The notes: a model not told the origin generated them from the sequence alone. A DNA stretch of 64,000 bases from SB15 sp964639245 (GCA_964639245.1 CAZXCU010000002.1:496001-560000), one strand, 5' to 3'. Positions 23,519-31,913 are shown, counted from the stretch's first letter. Made by a program: numbers and translations.

Positions 23519-25255
23519 ATGGTAGCGCGTTTATATTATCATCGGTGGGGTTTGTTATTTGCCCTGCTGAATGCGCTGCTCATCGCCTTTTGGGTGCAAG
23601 AAGGCTTTGAATTTGCAGCCGTTAATGGATTCCGGGATCAGTCTGTCCAACTGCCCATTATCTATTCATATGAGGACAGCAGTTTGTTTCCCGGCGATAT
23701 TGTGCTTCAAGCCCGCGATTCCTATGTCACATGGTTTTATCCAGCATTGGGCTTTGTTTCCCGTTATTTTCCCCTTTATTTCCTGATGCTTGGTTTGTAT
23801 ATCCTGTCATTATCCTTCACGCTGGTGGGCATTTATTATCTGGCGGAGACTCTGTTCCCGGATAAACACGTTGGAATTGTGGCGGTGCTGCTGTGGGCGG
23901 CGTGGCTGCCCAATCCCGGGGGTGATTTTCTTCATTCCTCTTTTCCCACCCATACCACCACGGCTATCGGATTACAGCTTTTGGGGTTGGCGCTGGCCTT
24001 GCGAAAACGCTACGGATTCGGGGCGCTGCTCATCGGGTTAGCTGCCAACATCAACGCCATGACCAGTGTTTTTATCGGCATTGCATGGGCGTTTGGCTTT
24101 CTGGGGAATCGCCAAGAATGGAATTGGAAGCTCATCCGTATTCCCCTCATCATGGGCTTGGCGGCGTTGCCAACACTGTGGTGGAAATTTAGCGCTGCAC
24201 CCGAAGCCGACAGCCTATCCATGGAACGCTTTGTGGATATTATGCGCCTGCGGTTGTGGTATGCGGTGTTTCCCTTTTCAGTGGATTCGTCGCTATGGCT
24301 GTTATTTTTTCTGGTTTTGGCGGTGTGGGTCTACAGCGCCCGCTATGCTCGCCCGGAAGTCAATCATCAGGTGTTCTGGATGTCACAGGGGATTTTCGCG
24401 TTGCTGGTGATTGGGACGGTGTTCACTGAAATTTATCCGGTGGAGATGGTCATTCAACTGCAACTGCTGCGCGGAACATGGGTGCTGAATCTGTTCGCCA
24501 TGCTGTATTTTTCTAATCTCATCGTGGTGTGGCTGACTGGCAATCGCGCTCAGATGGTGCTGGCGGTGGTGATGACCTTCATTCTTGCCGTGCCACGTGT
24601 GGTCATGGAATTTATTCCGATTCCGCAGCCCACCCCCTATACCCTGTATCAAGATTTTGATGTAACACGGGATGGAACAGCCCTTACTCCCATCGGGGCA
24701 TTGGCCTTAACGGTGTTAATTGCAACATTGCTGTGGGTGATGTGGAATCTGATGCCGGAAGAGCAGATTCAGCGTACCAAGCGGTTGATGGGGTGGTTTG
24801 TGTTTGCGGTACTGATGTTTGTTGTCCCCTTGTTTGTGGATACTGCCGTGCCTTCTGAACAGATGCAGTTGGCACATGATTGGCGCGAAACGCAAACATG
24901 GATTCGGGAAAATACCGCCAAAGATGCTTATTTTGTGACTCCTCCCACGATGGACGGCTTCCGTGTCTATGCACAACGCGCCAGTTTTAGCGATTGGAAA
25001 GACGGCACGTTGCTGATTTTTAACCGGGATTTAGCGGCGGAATGGCTGAGCCGCATGGAGGCACTTGGCTTTAATCGGGATGAATTTTCCTTCGAGCCGT
25101 TGACCCAAGCCCAACTTTGCCACATTAGTGCGAGTTATCACCCTGATTATGCGGTGGTCTTTAACGAGTGGGGGTTGCGGGGGGATGCCATTTTCCAGAA
25201 CGATACCTTTGCTGTGTTAGATGTAAAGACGCTGGCCTGCCAAACTCCCCGTTAG
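23519..25255 (+). CDS. Polytopic membrane protein, DUF6798-like
   Basis: 578 residues with about twelve membrane helices in the first 440 residues and a soluble C-terminal part of about 130 residues. The latter begins HDWRETQTWIRENTAKDAYFVTPPTMDGFRVYAQRASFSDWKDG, a pattern seen at the end of DUF6798 and related GT-C-like membrane proteins. Function unknown; a glycosyltransferase of the GT-C fold is possible but no DxD-type site stands out. Start ATG 23519 is chosen over ATG 23513 because AGGAGG (23506-23511) has seven-base spacing to it and only one base to the other. Confidence 0.7.
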   Translation: MVARLYYHRWGLLFALLNALLIAFWVQEGFEFAAVNGFRDQSVQLPIIYSYEDSSLFPGDIVLQARDSYVTWFYPALGFVSRYFPLYFLMLGLYILSLSFTLVGIYYLAETLFPDKHVGIVAVLLWAAWLPNPGGDFLHSSFPTHTTTAIGLQLLGLALALRKRYGFGALLIGLAANINAMTSVFIGIAWAFGFLGNRQEWNWKLIRIPLIMGLAALPTLWWKFSAAPEADSLSMERFVDIMRLRLWYAVFPFSVDSSLWLLFFLVLAVWVYSARYARPEVNHQVFWMSQGIFALLVIGTVFTEIYPVEMVIQLQLLRGTWVLNLFAMLYFSNLIVVWLTGNRAQMVLAVVMTFILAVPRVVMEFIPIPQPTPYTLYQDFDVTRDGTALTPIGALALTVLIATLLWVMWNLMPEEQIQRTKRLMGWFVFAVLMFVVPLFVDTAVPSEQMQLAHDWRETQTWIRENTAKDAYFVTPPTMDGFRVYAQRASFSDWKDGTLLIFNRDLAAEWLSRMEALGFNRDEFSFEPLTQAQLCHISASYHPDYAVVFNEWGLRGDAIFQNDTFAVLDVKTLACQTPR

Positions 25256-25284
25256 GCAATTCAGACATTGGCACAAAGTTAGAG

Positions 25285-25314
25285 ACAAGGGGCTTTCCGC
25301 CCTTTGTTTCTTTT
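25285..25314 (+). terminator. Rho-independent terminator after the DUF6798-like gene
   Basis: ACAAGGGGC, loop TTTCC, GCCCTTTGT (one G-T pair), then TTCTTTT. Thirty bases after the stop at 25255. Confidence 0.75.
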
Positions 25315-25320
25315 AAATAC

Positions 25321-25340
25321 TTTGTGACGTTCATCACAAA
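25321..25340. promoter_or_regulatory. CRP/FNR-type operator, TTTGTGA-N6-TCACAAA
   Basis: Perfect seven-base arms with a six-base centre (CGTTCA), containing the exact CRP core TGTGA-N6-TCACA. Its centre (25330.5) is about 64 bases before the start of transcription predicted from the promoter at 25359-25387, the class-I activation distance for CRP. Confidence 0.75.
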
Positions 25341-25358
25341 CTAAATGTTCTGGACAAT

Positions 25359-25387
25359 TTGACCTGCCTGAATGTTTAGGCTATAAT
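25359..25387 (+). promoter_or_regulatory. Strong promoter of the GbsR/MarR - polyprenyl synthase operon
   Basis: TTGACC (25359-25364), 17-base spacer, TATAAT (25382-25387). Predicted start near 25394, about 29 bases before GTG 25423. Confidence 0.85.
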
Positions 25388-25422
25388 AGGTTTAGAGATA
25401 AAATTCACAAGCAGGATACAAC

Positions 25423-25845
25423 GTGCAAAGCGAAAAGAACCTCTTTGAAGGCTTGTTGGTACTCGGTAAACTGCTCGGCATGAGCCGCAGTGTCGCGCTT
25501 GTCTTTGCACTGCTGCACAGCGGTGAATCGCGCTGGACTGCCGAGGATATTATGGATGTTACCGGACTTTCCAAAAGTGCGGTGAGTATGGCACTGCGTG
25601 ACCTGATGCAGATGGGAACAGCACAAGAGACTATCGCATTGGGCGAACGCAGCCGTTATTATACAGGCCACCCCGATCTCGTGCAGAGTGTGACAGATAT
25701 TTTCATGGCGAAAATTGGTCATTCGCTGGTGGAATTTCGGGAAAAAATTGAACATGCGTCCGGGCCACAGGTACGGCTCGACCAAGCGCAAGCACTCCTC
25801 GCACGTATGAATGACGTGTTAGCAGACATCAGAATAAGAGGGTAA
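25423..25845 (+). CDS. GbsR/MarR-family winged-helix regulator
   Basis: 140 residues. The winged helix spans about residues 20-90: MSRSVALVFALLHSGESRWTAEDIMDVTGLSKSAVSMALRDLMQMGTAQETIALGERSRYY, where the recognition helix is SKSAVSMALRDL. The last 40 residues form a helix likely used for dimerising. GTG start after CAGGAT. GbsR-type proteins often control osmolyte or envelope functions; here the next gene, 12 bases downstream, makes a polyprenyl carrier, so control of isoprenoid supply is a reasonable guess. Confidence 0.85.
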   Translation: MQSEKNLFEGLLVLGKLLGMSRSVALVFALLHSGESRWTAEDIMDVTGLSKSAVSMALRDLMQMGTAQETIALGERSRYYTGHPDLVQSVTDIFMAKIGHSLVEFREKIEHASGPQVRLDQAQALLARMNDVLADIRIRG

Positions 25846-25857
25846 GTAGAGGTAACT

Positions 25858-26835
25858 ATGATTGGGGTGAACGGAACAGGTACCAAAGCAGTCTGGTTGG
25901 ACAGTGTGCAAGACGACCTGCATCTGCTGGAAGACAAAATGCTTGAAGCGGCCCAGATGGGGCATGAAACGCTCGACGGGGCCGTCCAGATGATTATTCG
26001 AGCAGGGGGAAAACGGCTGCGTCCGGCGATTACCTTTTTGGTGGGGCGCTTGTTTGGGGCAGAATTTTCGCATACCCTCTCGGTAGGGGCATCCGTCGAA
26101 ATGCTGCATACCGCCACGCTGGTACATGACGATTTAATTGACGGGGCGCAGGAACGGCGTGGAGTTCCCACCTTGCACAGCCGCCTTTCCACCGGAATCA
26201 CCGTTTTGACGGGAGATTTTCTGTTTGCCCGTGCTGCATCGTTGGCGGCGGAGGCCAACAATGTGCGTGTGGTGAAGCTGTTCTCAGATACACTGGTGAA
26301 AATTTGTCAGGGCGAGATTTTGCAAGCCCGCACGCGCTGGATTTTGCCCGATATGGATGTGTATATCGAACGGATTTACGGCAAAACTGCCGCCTTATTT
26401 GAAGCGGCGGCGGTGTCATCAGCCATCTTGGGGCGGGCTACCGAAGCACAAATTACCGCGATGGCAAATTATGGGCGCTTTTTGGGGTTGGCGTTCCAGA
26501 TTGTTGACGATGCGCTGGATTTCTTAAGCACCACCGAAAATCTGGGCAAACCCGCCGGTAACGATATGCGGCAGGGGATTCTAAATCTGCCGGTGATGTA
26601 CTATATCGAACAGGGCTATATGACCGAAGAAGCGCTGATGGCCCGTTTGCAAGCCGAAGATAATCTTGAGGGCTTGGTGGAAGATATTCGAGAATCCGGC
26701 GTGGTCGAACAGGCACTGGAGGTCGCACGGGACTATGCCCGTCAAGCGGCGGAAATGTTGCTGGCGATGCCCAACGGAGAAGCCCGTCATGCGCTCGAAT
26801 CGATTACGGCTTACGCAGTAGCCCGGAAGGTTTAG
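25858..26835 (+). CDS. Polyprenyl diphosphate synthase (trans, long chain)
   Basis: 325 residues. The first Asp-rich motif is D91-D-L-I-D95 (LVHDDLID, short DDxxD form) and the second is IVDDALDFL; GGKRLRP near residue 50 binds the isopentenyl diphosphate. The enzyme adds isopentenyl units to an allylic diphosphate in the cytoplasm, making side chains for quinones or carriers. Small residues before the first Asp motif (ATLVH) fit a long product, but chain length cannot be fixed. Begins 12 bases after the regulator gene, so co-expressed with it. Confidence 0.93.
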   Translation: MIGVNGTGTKAVWLDSVQDDLHLLEDKMLEAAQMGHETLDGAVQMIIRAGGKRLRPAITFLVGRLFGAEFSHTLSVGASVEMLHTATLVHDDLIDGAQERRGVPTLHSRLSTGITVLTGDFLFARAASLAAEANNVRVVKLFSDTLVKICQGEILQARTRWILPDMDVYIERIYGKTAALFEAAAVSSAILGRATEAQITAMANYGRFLGLAFQIVDDALDFLSTTENLGKPAGNDMRQGILNLPVMYYIEQGYMTEEALMARLQAEDNLEGLVEDIRESGVVEQALEVARDYARQAAEMLLAMPNGEARHALESITAYAVARKV

Positions 26836-26846
26836 CGGTGTTTTGG

Positions 26847-26871
26847 CCCCTTTCTCATCCATGGAAAGGGG
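26847..26871. terminator. Hairpin CCCCTTTC / GAAAGGGG between convergent genes
   Basis: Eight-base perfect arms, nine-base loop, 11 bases after the stop of the polyprenyl synthase and before the kinase gene end. Followed by only TTGTT, so termination is probable but not certain. Confidence 0.5.
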
Positions 26872-26874
26872 TTG

Positions 26875-28125
26875 TTAATCCAAGTTGCACTCTATTGGAA
26901 TCTCAACCGAGTCGGCGGTGAGCCAGCCCTGCTCATCGTCGTTTTCTATTTTCACGTAATCCCCTTGACGCTCCACCAACTCCACTTCGCCTAATGGAAA
27001 TTGAACCTCTTGGGTTGACTCCGGCGCGGTGAAAACCCGCATATTTTCTTCCAGAGCAATCAGACAATTTTCATCGGTGTTGCCATTCGTTTCGGCGGTG
27101 CTGAACAACACTGCTCCTAACGCCAACAGGACGATAATAGCGACTGCACCAATGCCAATTAATAAACTGGTGCGGCGGGGGGTGTTCGCTAGTGTATCCG
27201 TCAGTTTATCGGTAGCCGGGAAGGCAGAAACCGGGGGGGTATCCCACACTTTGCTCGATAAAATCCGACTTTTTTCCAGTTCGGAAGCGGCGCTGTCCAA
27301 ATTGCGGAGGTGGCGCAAAATGCCTTCCGCGTTCTGATAGCGGTCATCAGGATTTTTGGCAAGACAGCGCAAAATAATCGAAGTCACGCCTGCTGGCAGC
27401 GTTGGATTCAATGAAGCGGGGTCGGGCGGAGTATTTTTGATGTGCATGAGAATGGTTGAAATAGGTGTGTCGCCTTGATAGGGCAGTTGACCCGTGACCA
27501 GTTGAAAAAACACCACGCCCAGCGAATACAAATCGGCGCGGTGGTCGCCGGATTCGCCGCGTGCATGTTCCGGGGACATATAGGCGGGTGTCCCCACCAT
27601 TGCCCCACTCGCAGTAATCTGGTCGCCGCCTTCTTGCATCAATTTGGCAATCCCAAAATCCGTGAGGACGGTACGGTTGCCCTTGTCGAGCATGATATTG
27701 CCGGGTTTGATGTCCCGATGAATCATCTGGTTGGCATGGGCATAGCCGAGGGCATCGGTTAAATCCTCAATGATTCGCAGGGCTTCCCGCAGGGGTAGGG
27801 GGGTGGCCTGCTGTTTGAGATAATCGCCCAGTGTTGGCCCGTCAATATATTCAATCACCATGTAATATTGGCGCAGGTCGTCGTCCACATCAAAATCGTA
27901 GACCTGGACGATATGCGGGTGTTTGAGGCGAGCAATGGCTTGGGCTTCGCGCTGGAAACGCACTTCAAACTGCTCATCTTTGGAGAGATGACGGTGCATG
28001 AGTTTGATAGCCACACGGCGGTCTAACTTGGGATGATGCGCTTCGTAAACTTCCGCCATGCCGCCTTCGCCCAGCAAACGGCGAATTTCATAGCGTCCCC
28101 CGATTTTACGGCCTATCAAGCTCAT
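26875..28125 (-). CDS. Membrane Ser/Thr protein kinase with C-terminal SH3-like domain
   Basis: 416 residues. Kinase domain about 12-270: glycine loop LLGEGGMAEVYEA, AIKL lysine, catalytic loop MIHRDIKPGNIML, DFG in LTDFGIAK, APE-like GTPAYMSPEHA. All key residues are intact. A linker leads to one membrane helix (LLIGIGAVAIIVLLALGAVLF) and an extracellular SH3b-like end (MRVFTAPESTQEVQFPLGEVELVERQGDYVKI...GWLTADSV). It lacks PASTA repeats; the SH3b part could sense the wall. Start ATG 28125 follows AAGGA and directly precedes SLIGRKIGGRYEI. Confidence 0.92.
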   Translation of the reverse strand: MSLIGRKIGGRYEIRRLLGEGGMAEVYEAHHPKLDRRVAIKLMHRHLSKDEQFEVRFQREAQAIARLKHPHIVQVYDFDVDDDLRQYYMVIEYIDGPTLGDYLKQQATPLPLREALRIIEDLTDALGYAHANQMIHRDIKPGNIMLDKGNRTVLTDFGIAKLMQEGGDQITASGAMVGTPAYMSPEHARGESGDHRADLYSLGVVFFQLVTGQLPYQGDTPISTILMHIKNTPPDPASLNPTLPAGVTSIILRCLAKNPDDRYQNAEGILRHLRNLDSAASELEKSRILSSKVWDTPPVSAFPATDKLTDTLANTPRRTSLLIGIGAVAIIVLLALGAVLFSTAETNGNTDENCLIALEENMRVFTAPESTQEVQFPLGEVELVERQGDYVKIENDDEQGWLTADSVEIPIECNLD

Positions 28126-28148
28126 GCTTTGTTCCTTGTGGGTATTGA

Positions 28149-28191
28149 GGGCGGGTGTCGGGTGTTTTAGGAGAGTGACCCTGCCCCGCCC
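28149..28191. repeat. GC-rich inverted repeat in front of the kinase gene
   Basis: Arms GGGCGGG (28149-28155) and CCCGCCC (28185-28191) with a partly pairing inside (GGGT with ACCC). It lies in the likely 5' leader of the kinase message. Confidence 0.5.
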
Positions 28192-28220
28192 ATCCATTGA
28201 ATTAAAGCATAACAAACCTG

Positions 28221-28634
28221 CTATCTGGGAACAAGTTGCATATGGGTCACTTTGATGCAGTTGTCCATGACAATTTTTAAACCCGCTTGTTCGGCAAGGG
28301 CAGCGGCATGGTCATCGGCCACCCCCAACTGCGCCCACACGACCTTTGCACCAACCTCAATCGCCTCCTGCACCACTTGTTCGAGATATTCGGAACGGCG
28401 GAACACATCCACAATATCAATCGGTTCGGGAACATCCTTGAGCGAGGCATAGCAGGGTTCCCCGTCAATTGTTTGGACGGTGGGATTCACCGGATAAACC
28501 GTATACCCAAAGCGTTTAAGCGCCTGTGCAATTTGATAGCTGGTACGCATCGGGTTGTCAGAATGTCCGACTACGGCAATCGTGCGGGCAGAAGTTAAAA
28601 TGTCCCGTAGGGTGTTTTTGTCTGTGGTAGGCAT
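28221..28634 (-). CDS. CoA-binding protein (YccU-like)
   Basis: 137 residues with the Rossmann-like CoA-binding fold seen in YccU: ARTIAVVGHSDNPMRTSYQIAQALKRFGYTVYPVNPTVQTIDGEPCYASLKDVPEPIDIVDVFRR, then KVVWAQLGVADDHAAALAEQAGLKIVMDNCIKVTH. These single-domain proteins bind CoA; their cellular role is not settled. ATG after GGAG. It precedes the kinase on the same strand with about 95 bases between. Confidence 0.92.
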   Translation of the reverse strand: MPTTDKNTLRDILTSARTIAVVGHSDNPMRTSYQIAQALKRFGYTVYPVNPTVQTIDGEPCYASLKDVPEPIDIVDVFRRSEYLEQVVQEAIEVGAKVVWAQLGVADDHAAALAEQAGLKIVMDNCIKVTHMQLVPR

Positions 28635-28701
28635 GAAATTGGGTCTCCGTTTTTATCCTTCTGATACCTATTTTGATGCACCTAACACCCTATAGGCTTA
28701 C

Positions 28702-29082
28702 TTATAGGCTTCCTTCATCCAGTTCGGGAATCGAGAAGGCGTGCTGCTTTTCATCGAATGGGGTGTGAATATCCTCCCCGTAATATAAGCGAATTTTCAG
28801 CACATATTCTCCTGCCGGATCTGCCACGTTGCGAATGTGCAGGGTAAATTCCATTTTGGCGTGCATCGTTTCGATGATGGTCAATTCGCTGACGACCTGC
28901 ATTTCCTCTTCTTCGTTGGTCAAAACAACCATCGCCAAACTTGGCCTGACCTGAAAAGGGGTAACATGCACCACTACTTTAACCCGCCATCTGTCTTCAT
29001 AAACGGAGGTGGCAAGATGTTCGATGGTGACTTTTTCCGGCGGTTGTGGCACATCACCGGGTTCAAAAAAGCTAATGGTCAT
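28702..29082 (-). CDS. Small beta-rich protein of unknown function, third gene of the SerK-like operon
   Basis: 126 residues, no signal peptide and no membrane helix. Alternating beta stretches (RWRVKVVVHVTPFQVRPSLAMVVL, KMEFTLHIRN, EYVLKIRLYYG) look like an Ig-like sandwich. Nothing recognised as catalytic. ATG 29082 overlaps the TGA of the upstream ACT gene by four bases, so translation is coupled; an ATG further upstream at 29106 lies inside that gene and is less likely. Ends in a small direct repeat TATAGGCTT. Confidence 0.65.
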   Translation of the reverse strand: MTISFFEPGDVPQPPEKVTIEHLATSVYEDRWRVKVVVHVTPFQVRPSLAMVVLTNEEEEMQVVSELTIIETMHAKMEFTLHIRNVADPAGEYVLKIRLYYGEDIHTPFDEKQHAFSIPELDEGSL

Positions 29083-29495
29083 TGTGCGTCCTTTAAAATT
29101 TGCCATGCCTGCTGAAACTTATCGGCTGGCACAAGCAAATGATCCCGTTGATAAGCCCCGAGCGGGATAATCGGAATGTGGGCTTCTGCCAGCAATTGCG
29201 CCACATGCGCCATAAATCCGGTCAGGGTGGGCGGAAGTTCGATGTCAAAGGTGATGAGCCGCTTGGGTTCGGAAACTTGCGCATCCTTTAACCGACGGGC
29301 GAAGTCTTCCTGTGTTTCGGCAGGGATAATCAATGTCACCTCATCTTTGTCAACCAGAATCCCGCCAAAGGGGTCGTTAATTTCCGCCAGAATCGCGGCT
29401 GCCAGCGTGATTGCCCGCGCTGGTAAACTCACCATCACGTACTCAACCTCATCGGTATACAACTTGGCTTGTTTGAAATACTCGTTAGTCGTCAT
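29079..29495 (-). CDS. ACT-domain protein (CASTOR-like ACT pair)
   Basis: 138 residues. Two beta-alpha-beta units are visible: AEINDPFGGILVDKDEVTLIIPAE and FDIELPPTLTGFMAHVAQLLAEAHIPIIPLGAYQRDHLLVPAD, the second closely like small ACT-domain proteins that bind amino acids. No enzyme domain is attached, so a sensor or regulatory subunit is likely. Start ATG 29495 overlaps the end of the SerK-like gene by 11 bases. Together with its upstream partner this suggests amino-acid-linked control. Confidence 0.75.
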   Translation of the reverse strand: MTTNEYFKQAKLYTDEVEYVMVSLPARAITLAAAILAEINDPFGGILVDKDEVTLIIPAETQEDFARRLKDAQVSEPKRLITFDIELPPTLTGFMAHVAQLLAEAHIPIIPLGAYQRDHLLVPADKFQQAWQILKDAQ

Positions 29496-30345
29496 AGATA
29501 AACATAGACTCCTCATAAAAGCGGACACTTTTAGCGGCAAACCGTTCCTGCACCCATTTTTGCAAGTGTTCGTTTTTGATTTGTAAATCCGTTGTGGTAT
29601 CCGCGAGTGCTTGTAATGGATAATTTAACCGCATGGCACGGCCTTGAATGATATGGCGCGAAATGCCCGGTGGTAAATGAATTCGATCCCGCGCTGCCAC
29701 CATAATTTCTGCGGGTTCATAACGCGGGAAAATCACCACCATCGAGGCATCAGGATAAATTTGTTTGACCTGCGCGGGGTTATCGCCAGTGATACGGTCT
29801 AAACGGGCAATCGTTTTATAGGTATTCACCAGCGTGCGTAGGCTGGCGTTGCGCTGCATGACATCCGGCGTATCCGCAATCAACATCAGCACCCAATTCG
29901 GCAGCACACGAATATAGGCAATCGCTTCGCGGCGGGCAAGGGCGCTCTGGGCGGTGAGGCTGTCGCTGTGTTCGGCGTGGATGCCTTTAAGTTCATAAAT
30001 TTTGGGCAAAATTTTGTCAGCGTGAACATCACTTAGCACATGATTCCATGTTTCTAGCTGGATAAATCCACTATCATAGTCCACCACCTGCACTAGAATA
30101 TGGGGATAACCGAGTTCCAAAATGCAGTGATACCGATTCGCACCATCCAGCAAGGCGAACTGCTGTCCCTCCTCCATTTGCGAATCCAGCGGGGCGACAA
30201 TCGGCGGGTTCAGCCAGATGCCGGATTTTTCGATGCGCTTGACAAGCGGTTCGGAACGCTGGGTATCGTGTTCCTCATGCGGTAAAACGTCATTGACGGA
30301 TACCAGCCGCAAATCTGGTATCGGGGGAAGAAGTTGTGTAGGCAT
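29485..30345 (-). CDS. ParB-fold protein, SerK/SbnI-like (putative free L-serine kinase or regulator)
   Basis: 286 residues. The first 100 follow the ParB/Srx fold as used by SerK and SbnI: LRLVSVNDVLPHEEHD (acidic pair at 24-25, where SerK has its catalytic Glu), LVKRIEKSGIWLNPPIVAP, then DGANRYHCILELGY (Asp67 to Tyr72) in the nucleotide-contact loop. The C-terminal 180 residues are also typical in size for SbnI. SbnI phosphorylates free serine with ATP or ADP and controls siderophore genes in Staphylococcus; no siderophore genes are here. Biochemical role is inferred. First of three coupled genes. Confidence 0.65.
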   Translation of the reverse strand: MPTQLLPPIPDLRLVSVNDVLPHEEHDTQRSEPLVKRIEKSGIWLNPPIVAPLDSQMEEGQQFALLDGANRYHCILELGYPHILVQVVDYDSGFIQLETWNHVLSDVHADKILPKIYELKGIHAEHSDSLTAQSALARREAIAYIRVLPNWVLMLIADTPDVMQRNASLRTLVNTYKTIARLDRITGDNPAQVKQIYPDASMVVIFPRYEPAEIMVAARDRIHLPPGISRHIIQGRAMRLNYPLQALADTTTDLQIKNEHLQKWVQERFAAKSVRFYEESMFIYDD

Positions 30346-30467
30346 CGCAAAAGTCTCTTAAATTTTGCTTCATTATGCCGAAATTGTGGTTAGAATACGA
30401 GACAAAATGGCGTTCTCGCCAGAATTAGATTATATTGTGTGGCAGTTCAATCGAAGAAAGGTCGGCT

Positions 30468-31817
30468 ATGCGTCGTGTTATTTTTTTATGTGGCCTAATA
30501 ATTTTCATGATGAGTACCAGTTTGGCGCTGGCAGGCGCTCCCCAGAGCGGCGCATCTCAGGAGGCAACCCCCGCGCCGATTGTTCATACGGTGCGGGATG
30601 GTGAAAGCCTGTTTAGTATCGCGGCGCTGTATGGGGTCACGGTTGAGTCGATTGCCCAAGCCAACAGTATCACCGATTTTAATGTGGTGCTGGTGGGTCA
30701 GCAGTTGCAAATTCCCGCCGCCAACGCGCCCACGACTGTTCCGGTTGTGCCAGCCGGACAAATTACCCCTTTTCCGGTGAATGAAGCGGAAAATGTGGGG
30801 TTTGCCTTTGGTGTGCAGGCGTTTGTCCCCGGCGATGATGTTTCGCAAACGGTTTCCGCGGTACAGGATTTGGGCGTGAGTTGGGTCAAAATTCGCCTAG
30901 ATTGGGCCGATTTTGAAACCACACGCGGACAAATCAATTTTGCAGCGATGGATGCACGGGTGCTGCCGTTTGACCAAGCCGGCAAAAATATTCTGGTGAC
31001 GCTGGCTTCTGCACCGATTTGGGCGCGTCCGTCGGATGTTGACCGCAGCCCGCCGATTGTGAATGAAGATTTTGGGGCGTTTGTCAACCAAGTTGCTGCC
31101 CACTATGCAGGGGTGGTGGATGCTTATGAAATCTGGACGGAACCCAATGTGCGCCGTGAATGGGATGGTAAACCCCTCAGCGCGGTGAGCTATGTCGAAC
31201 TGCTCAAAGTGGCTTATAACGCGGTCAAAGCCGCTGATCCTGCCGCGCTGGTGGTGACGGCTGGACTGGCCCCCACGGCCGAAAATGATGGGGTGAACGC
31301 GATTGATGACCGTCAATTTTTGCGTGAAATGTATGCTGCCGGGGCTGCGGAATTCTCCGACGCGATTGGCGCTCAACCGGGCGGATGGGCGAATCCACCG
31401 GACAGCACCTGCTGTGGGAACAATCGTCCGGCGGTGCCTGCGTGGGATGACCAACCCGCCTTTTTCTTCTTGGAAACTTTGCGGGCGTACCGTCAAATCA
31501 TGAATGACAACGACGATAGCGGCACATTTATCTGGGTGACCGGGTTTGGTTGGGGGAGCGCGGCAGATTCCACTTCGCCTATTGGTATTGATTTCGGCTA
31601 TGTCGCTTACACCGATGCCCAAGAACAAAGTCAGTATACGGTGCGGGCGTTCCAGATTGGGCGCGATTTGTCATATGTCGGGCCGATGTTTGTTGCCAAT
31701 TTGAACGGCTGTCAGGTGTTTGGCGAAGGTCGCGCCGAATGTTACTGGAGTCTGGTGGATGCAGCAGGTATGGCGCGTCCCGTGTTCCAAGCGGTGCAGG
31801 CAGCCACTCTTGACTAA
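30468..31817 (+). CDS. Secreted LysM + glycosidase-like protein, catalytic nucleophile missing
   Basis: 449 residues: signal peptide (VIFLCGLIIFMMSTSLALA), LysM module (VHTVRDGESLFSIAALYGVTVESIAQANSI...QQLQIP, residues 37-85), then a TIM barrel paralogous to the lipoprotein at 16449. The acid/base Glu225 is kept (IWTEPN) but its Asn neighbour is Thr, and the nucleophile position of WLTEFGWG is Gly359 (WVTGFGWG); HPYGWANG has become QPGGWANP. The barrel is therefore probably not a retaining hydrolase and may bind glycans, bringing together wall binding (LysM) and sugar recognition. Start ATG 30468 follows GAAAGG. Confidence 0.85.
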   Translation: MRRVIFLCGLIIFMMSTSLALAGAPQSGASQEATPAPIVHTVRDGESLFSIAALYGVTVESIAQANSITDFNVVLVGQQLQIPAANAPTTVPVVPAGQITPFPVNEAENVGFAFGVQAFVPGDDVSQTVSAVQDLGVSWVKIRLDWADFETTRGQINFAAMDARVLPFDQAGKNILVTLASAPIWARPSDVDRSPPIVNEDFGAFVNQVAAHYAGVVDAYEIWTEPNVRREWDGKPLSAVSYVELLKVAYNAVKAADPAALVVTAGLAPTAENDGVNAIDDRQFLREMYAAGAAEFSDAIGAQPGGWANPPDSTCCGNNRPAVPAWDDQPAFFFLETLRAYRQIMNDNDDSGTFIWVTGFGWGSAADSTSPIGIDFGYVAYTDAQEQSQYTVRAFQIGRDLSYVGPMFVANLNGCQVFGEGRAECYWSLVDAAGMARPVFQAVQAATLD

Positions 31818-31827
31818 CTCAAATTTA

Positions 31828-31913
31828 TCCCTCACCCCCAACCCCTCTCCCAAAAAAGGCGAGGGGCGCAACTCCCTTCTCCCGTCGTGGGGGAAGGGCA
31901 GGGGATGGGGGGG
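31828..31913. repeat. Dispersed palindromic repeat of the CCCCTCTCCC class
   Basis: Complex inverted repeat: CCCTCACCCCCAACCCCTCTCCC on the left pairs with GGGGAAGGGCAGGGGATGGGG on the right, with inner GAGGGG and CTCCCTTCTCCC pieces. In the plus frame it reads LTPNPSPKKGEG, a peptide seen wherever this kind of repeat falls in frame. It lies between the LysM-glycosidase gene and the membrane glycosyltransferase gene. Confidence 0.8.
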
